From Aphanomyces cochlioides (Eukaryota; Oomycota; Saprolegniomycetes; Saprolegniales; Verrucalvaceae), in contig JAHQRK010000011.1 in NCBI GenBank assembly GCA_019828595.1, positions 1,860,001-1,924,000 on the forward strand: a stretch of DNA of 64,000 nt. Direction: 5' to 3'. Below the pieces are notes generated by a model that had not been told where the DNA came from, did no database searches, and worked only from the letters and a program-made list of their open reading frames with translations. Positions within the stretch are counted from its first letter, which is position 1. Every line of letters begins with the position of its first letter. The position numbers were made by a program, and so were the translations under genes. Of the stretch, positions 62,301-64,000 are shown in pieces.

Positions 62301-64000
62301 CTGGACCGCCCAACCCCGCGATGGACCGCTGTTGTTACCAGTTGGGCATTGTCAGTCTCCTTCTTGCGCATTCAAGCGAAGGCCTTGCAGCGTTCACTGC
62401 ATCCCCAAAGTGGCTCGACCTCTTCTTTAGTCTCTTCCATGTCGGGACGTTTCGTGTGCGCCAGCTTCTCGTTCGACTCTTTCGCCAGCTCTTGGTATAC
62501 ATGGAGCCAACGTCAATGGCATCGTCTTGGACCTTGACTAGCTCGTCACCTCCGATGTCCTTGGCCGTGATTCCTCAATGGATCCGCACGATCGGCCTCT
62601 GCGTAGTCCCGACAACAACATCTTCGACCGATTCAACTTGCACCGACAAGTCTTGCAGCTCTAGCAGCTATTTGGCTGTTGAGTTGAGCCACATGCTGAT
62701 GCATCTAGTTCGACAACCACGGTGGTCCGTAGCTATCCACGACGCTCTGGCTGAAGCTTTGTCATTATCTCGACGTGGTGGCATCGACGATGCGTCCGAG
62801 CTGGCTCAAATAATCGGCAGCTTTTATGCCTTGGGCGGATTTGTCGATGAACTGCGTGTTGGAGCAGTCGTCGAGTTGATGCAGGGCAAAGATGTCGCGA
62901 CAGTCGTGTCGTATCATCCGCCGTTTGCCCAGCTTGTCGTGCACAAGAAAGACTCGCCTGCACGTCCATCGTCCTATCGAGAATGGGCCGACGCTGTCCA
63001 TGGAGTTGGCGCATCGTCGGAGTTTGGTAAACCTGTGCGACTAAATGTCGAAGAGCTAACGGTCACGTCTCGCGCGATGCTGTCGGATTCAAACTGGACG
63101 CTCTTGCTTGAGGCACTCCATGCTTTATTGACAGCTGACGCGTCGGCCTCGTCCTCTATTTCCCTCGATGGGCATGTGAAAAGCAGCGCATTGAAAGCTC
63201 TCGTGAATGGTTTGCATGAGCCACCACGGGCTCATGCCATCAGCGGGTCGCTCCTGGCGATTCTCTTGACACTCGCCACGCAGTCGGACGGATCGACACA
63301 ATTTACAACGCTTGCAGAGCTTGAAATGAAAGCGTGCATCGTGCGAAAGCGACTTTACGACATGGGAGAGTCCCAAACGCTTGGACGAAAGAGGAAACCG
63401 ACGCTAGCCCCCGAACAACTCGACGAAGACAGAAGCAGCGGCGACTTTAGCGTATCTCCCATTGTTGTCGACGCACCACCGTCTTCAATGGCGTGTGACG
63501 ATGAAAATGACGAAGACGAGGACGAGGATGAGGACGAAGACGAAGACAATGACGAAGACAATGACGAAGACAATGACGAAGACAATGACGAACACGTGCG
63601 CTCTGAATTCGTCGAAGAGCTTAGCTTGATGGGTTTTCCTGAAGATTGGTGCATCATGGCATTGAAGCACACGGAGAACGACATCTTGTCCGCGTCGGCA
63701 TGGATTGTAGACAATCTCGAGTACCTCAATACGCTCCAAGCTGTCAAAGACAAGGAAGATAACTCGAAAGAGGCCATGTTTAATGACGAAGAAGACGACG
63801 ACGATCGTGGCGTGACGTCTCAAACATCCATGCAGTTGGCGACAGACCTCGCTGGAGACGACGACGCCAAGGAAACGGGCCGCAAAGTGTTTGGCGAGAT
63901 GTATTTTCCATTTGACGAAGGCGGATATCTCTCCAACATGCCAAGTTTGTTCATGACGACCAAGACAAACCACCAAGCGTCTGCTGTGTCCCCATCGGCT
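56369..64000 (+). CDS. Giant RCC1-repeat protein with LamG-like and UBA domains, 3' end outside window
   Basis: One open frame of 2544 codons without introns from ATG 56369 to the window end. N-terminus MGQAES fits an N-myristoylation signal. Residues about 416-789 are seven RCC1 blades (repeated FGRNDYGQLG, CGYYHTIVL, FGRNNHGQLGTGD). Helical, unassigned regions follow. About 1822-1960 is a LamG/concanavalin-like module (FTLRFWLFVAKKPDG; WVHLAIAYDGVTLFLYMNGQ). About 2376-2409 is a pure Asp/Glu/Asn run built from DEDNDE units. About 2412-2450 is a UBA-type three-helix motif (EELSLMGFPEDWCIMALKHT). HERC-type ligases combine RCC1 with a C-terminal HECT domain; whether a HECT follows cannot be seen. 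Ubiquitin binding is inferred from the UBA. Confidence 0.88.
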   Translation, partial: MGQAESTSDKTAASNGWPLARRVDTRWSRMTMEQLFDEEFLAKQYRRTGFAQQASSRRGGFKSDFQDPSAHISKILLHDDSEDDNDAALAETIMALVDYDPVGLAKFSLARLRHALVAHCESVDPFMTKVELQQYLLRGIHTSLSSRLPSMLSKESSLACDPNASSSSSRLKCPSHEAALGVQVFLSLVRTLTHDPSNRSDRKEFLTDVIPCMEQLAPLALAWKQDLPSSCLEIVDALQQLLVDICVDDNDNATKAMNALLRLAVARGSVSTFLVAVQVLLGATATTTTATRPPKESPKVLNRPSKIVLRPTTTPSTSSTSSVLLNRGDSTMHEELVVLKKKPPPKQPGTLHHPVHPLSALLPSPKKNNATIVDRVGVKFHPLDVQTVLNVLAKVVRDANATGDNSIHNMDDEDDDEREVWSCGQNSYGELSHGDTTPRKSFERVEALQGKAIVQVCAGNEHTVALAADGAVFTCGYNDNGQCGHGVTTRIANMTELTKLDHPVGHIHAYNGCEHTIVVSTDGLSVASFGYNYRGQLGHGSTTSESLPKRLRGLPEQRKVHLVSCSYYHSLLSCSHGNAMTEVYAFGRNDYGQLGLNDTLDRRLPTLVDAFTNIPLTSLACGQYHSVATTQAGGILAFGKNDYGQLGVESVENQLVPVAVPTPIDAIDVRCGYYHTIVLCRGAKVYGFGRNDYGQLGVGESSHRLATAVPIEELDGKAIVRVACGCYHTVAVAESGLLYVFGRNNHGQLGTGDTTERLMPFPVDTFVGKRVAMVAAGFYHTIVLTGGHDEKPPPPRDSTSSAVAGTAATTSSNWMPPFLEKKRKSMDPTVDDDNNVDDGNEAAVYVLAHLDRLCRGFIPPKGSYPVLAKKETKKGTTATSSASTATLASGTNAYQAYCVDVQSSTFDALNHILDHFLETPPTPTPCGLEQVSTHVYIVLAALRLVQANLTQLIRCGLGHAVVHEPVKQQDLLQQLKKLNGILVRWINGAKWLADHHHATMVTDEAVEALLLGLELFYPCPSSQTHLIFSILKDATTPSSSPSTIVCSTCHTHEIFVPKQRKVLLEPLLRRMADDNLLVQFLRHDPNNTSNIKGLVSVLLDKISTSTDAMLTKRASRETATFRPYIILLNAVQKHVASWAGSTTTWSSSLAAALKIDRHELDHVPLSWRCFLEYCMIVVEHAIENAKAVAMLAVLDLVALPGALNVLEASLLGAVVPSLTTTLLLFRQHPLYAITLLPLVKELLRLVDGLNQHVPEVVQTNAHVLNSLPGTIDSVYKFPWLYALEKLLAQLAADLVATLVVADPLSSIPTPPGSTTSLVTDWCSRDLFAGGLEPRALVDLHGNTRRAVQHAPFGGMSSSVYPMASIALPLVHAMTTTTPSILPPMAILDGDDFTKFAQRVREVYAGRDSTYRFLLKTSRGRFQAVEVSLFRALLKHSHLETDARIWTAARSTNSTTVARVFLHQWALVAESTRTMAQLQNTWQNQIDGAPSNAEAYRADVIRRCIFLLSIAVGEPLPLSPPYDPPLPSGSAFSGPRSLHSSNRFVQPGILTRYPHSKWKRVRVLVHTCRRWRSLLNADAAPSQTQRDVVEFALAADISVEAMRRELLQHCRRASIRARGLDAFGDLVTYTRVTSMHATILHRLGNVLRQELNGRLLKHLEGAGHFYSSMVVVSFATLFSALSRMTEANHDAINHDPLLLACLQCWSVVVEPEWYCLMDKLAIVPAIHNLQMQKRDQQTLQGALWAAFRYLVSSGTAAAMSPNESVLVPQCPQWNQALEALYAALHWSTEAIKSAAVMSTVSPTTVLTSSRSFSALDRGIQRRVVLASAFTLRFWLFVAKKPDGGRQMLVSVSSHAKEWIPYCCLVEGSDRDVLLEAGLRQHSFQESVQRHVPCKQWVHLAIAYDGVTLFLYMNGQLETSKPIASLQLVDQPTPATLTLGKPDNQLDPTVCVTGFDGLLAQVDFDQGAQSPSAFCAEVDAGPPNPAMDRCCYQLGIVSLLLAHSSEGLAAFTASPKWLDLFFSLFHVGTFRVRQLLVRLFRQLLVYMEPTSMASSWTLTSSSPPMSLAVIPQWIRTIGLCVVPTTTSSTDSTCTDKSCSSSSYLAVELSHMLMHLVRQPRWSVAIHDALAEALSLSRRGGIDDASELAQIIGSFYALGGFVDELRVGAVVELMQGKDVATVVSYHPPFAQLVVHKKDSPARPSSYREWADAVHGVGASSEFGKPVRLNVEELTVTSRAMLSDSNWTLLLEALHALLTADASASSSISLDGHVKSSALKALVNGLHEPPRAHAISGSLLAILLTLATQSDGSTQFTTLAELEMKACIVRKRLYDMGESQTLGRKRKPTLAPEQLDEDRSSGDFSVSPIVVDAPPSSMACDDENDEDEDEDEDEDEDNDEDNDEDNDEDNDEHVRSEFVEELSLMGFPEDWCIMALKHTENDILSASAWIVDNLEYLNTLQAVKDKEDNSKEAMFNDEEDDDDRGVTSQTSMQLATDLAGDDDAKETGRKVFGEMYFPFDEGGYLSNMPSLFMTTKTNHQASAVSPSA

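Noticed and set aside
1..64000. CRISPR arrays, bacterial operons, Shine-Dalgarno sites, tRNA or rRNA genes
   Set aside because: The window is eukaryotic with spliced genes; no spaced direct-repeat array was seen and no convincing cloverleaf or rRNA segment was recognised by eye, though a tRNA scan was not possible.

Overview
The window looks like nuclear DNA of an oomycete, most likely a Saprolegniales/Aphanomyces-type genome (inference). The supporting evidence is a compact eukaryotic layout on both strands; very short GT-AG introns, almost all 37-58 nt, with donors such as gtac/gtaa/gtgag and acceptors such as ttgtag/ctag; a TKL-type LRR receptor kinase; a protein with a Cys/His KRNGK-HKLCDFHREKAN-type motif seen in many oomycete proteins; and a nuclear gene for SmpB with a mitochondrial-type leader. 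Exon joins were made by eye, but every join listed keeps frame and gives an uninterrupted reading frame unless stated.

Left part (1-20050): an ankyrin gene (its 5' end lies outside), two tandem ferroportin (SLC40A1-family) genes separated by the remains of a second ankyrin gene, a third ferroportin gene on the minus strand, an F-box/LRR gene, two unrecognised membrane-protein genes, a second DNA-binding/ankyrin gene with one repeat per 99-nt exon, a BT1/FBT folate-biopterin-type transporter and a gamma-glutamylcyclotransferase-like gene. The ferroportin pair shares 891 identical bases, introns included, starting essentially at the ATG, which points to gene conversion.

Middle (20050-37500): beta-ketoacyl-ACP synthase divergent from the cyclotransferase-like gene, a TMTC-type O-mannosyltransferase, an LRR receptor-like kinase with one LRR per 66-nt exon, a gene-poor stretch, and then a nested transposon complex. 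A Ty3/gypsy element (28421-37477, minus strand, GACCG target duplication, LTRs about 99% alike) carries an intact-looking -1 frameshift signal (GGGAAAA plus a 9-bp hairpin) and an antisense Arg/Ser-rich gene, but broken gag and pol. A pogo-like DNA transposon with TA duplication sits inside its 5' LTR.

Right part (37960-64000): an unrecognised 774-residue protein with a repeated GW/YxPG/YL module, phosphatidylserine synthase, proteasome alpha-7, oligosaccharyltransferase STT3, mitochondrial-type SmpB divergent from sarcosine dehydrogenase, a small Cys/His protein, an APC-family permease, and the first 2544 codons of a very large RCC1/LamG-like/UBA protein that runs off the end. Apart from the duplicated families the neighbours do not form a pathway; this is ordinary eukaryotic gene order.
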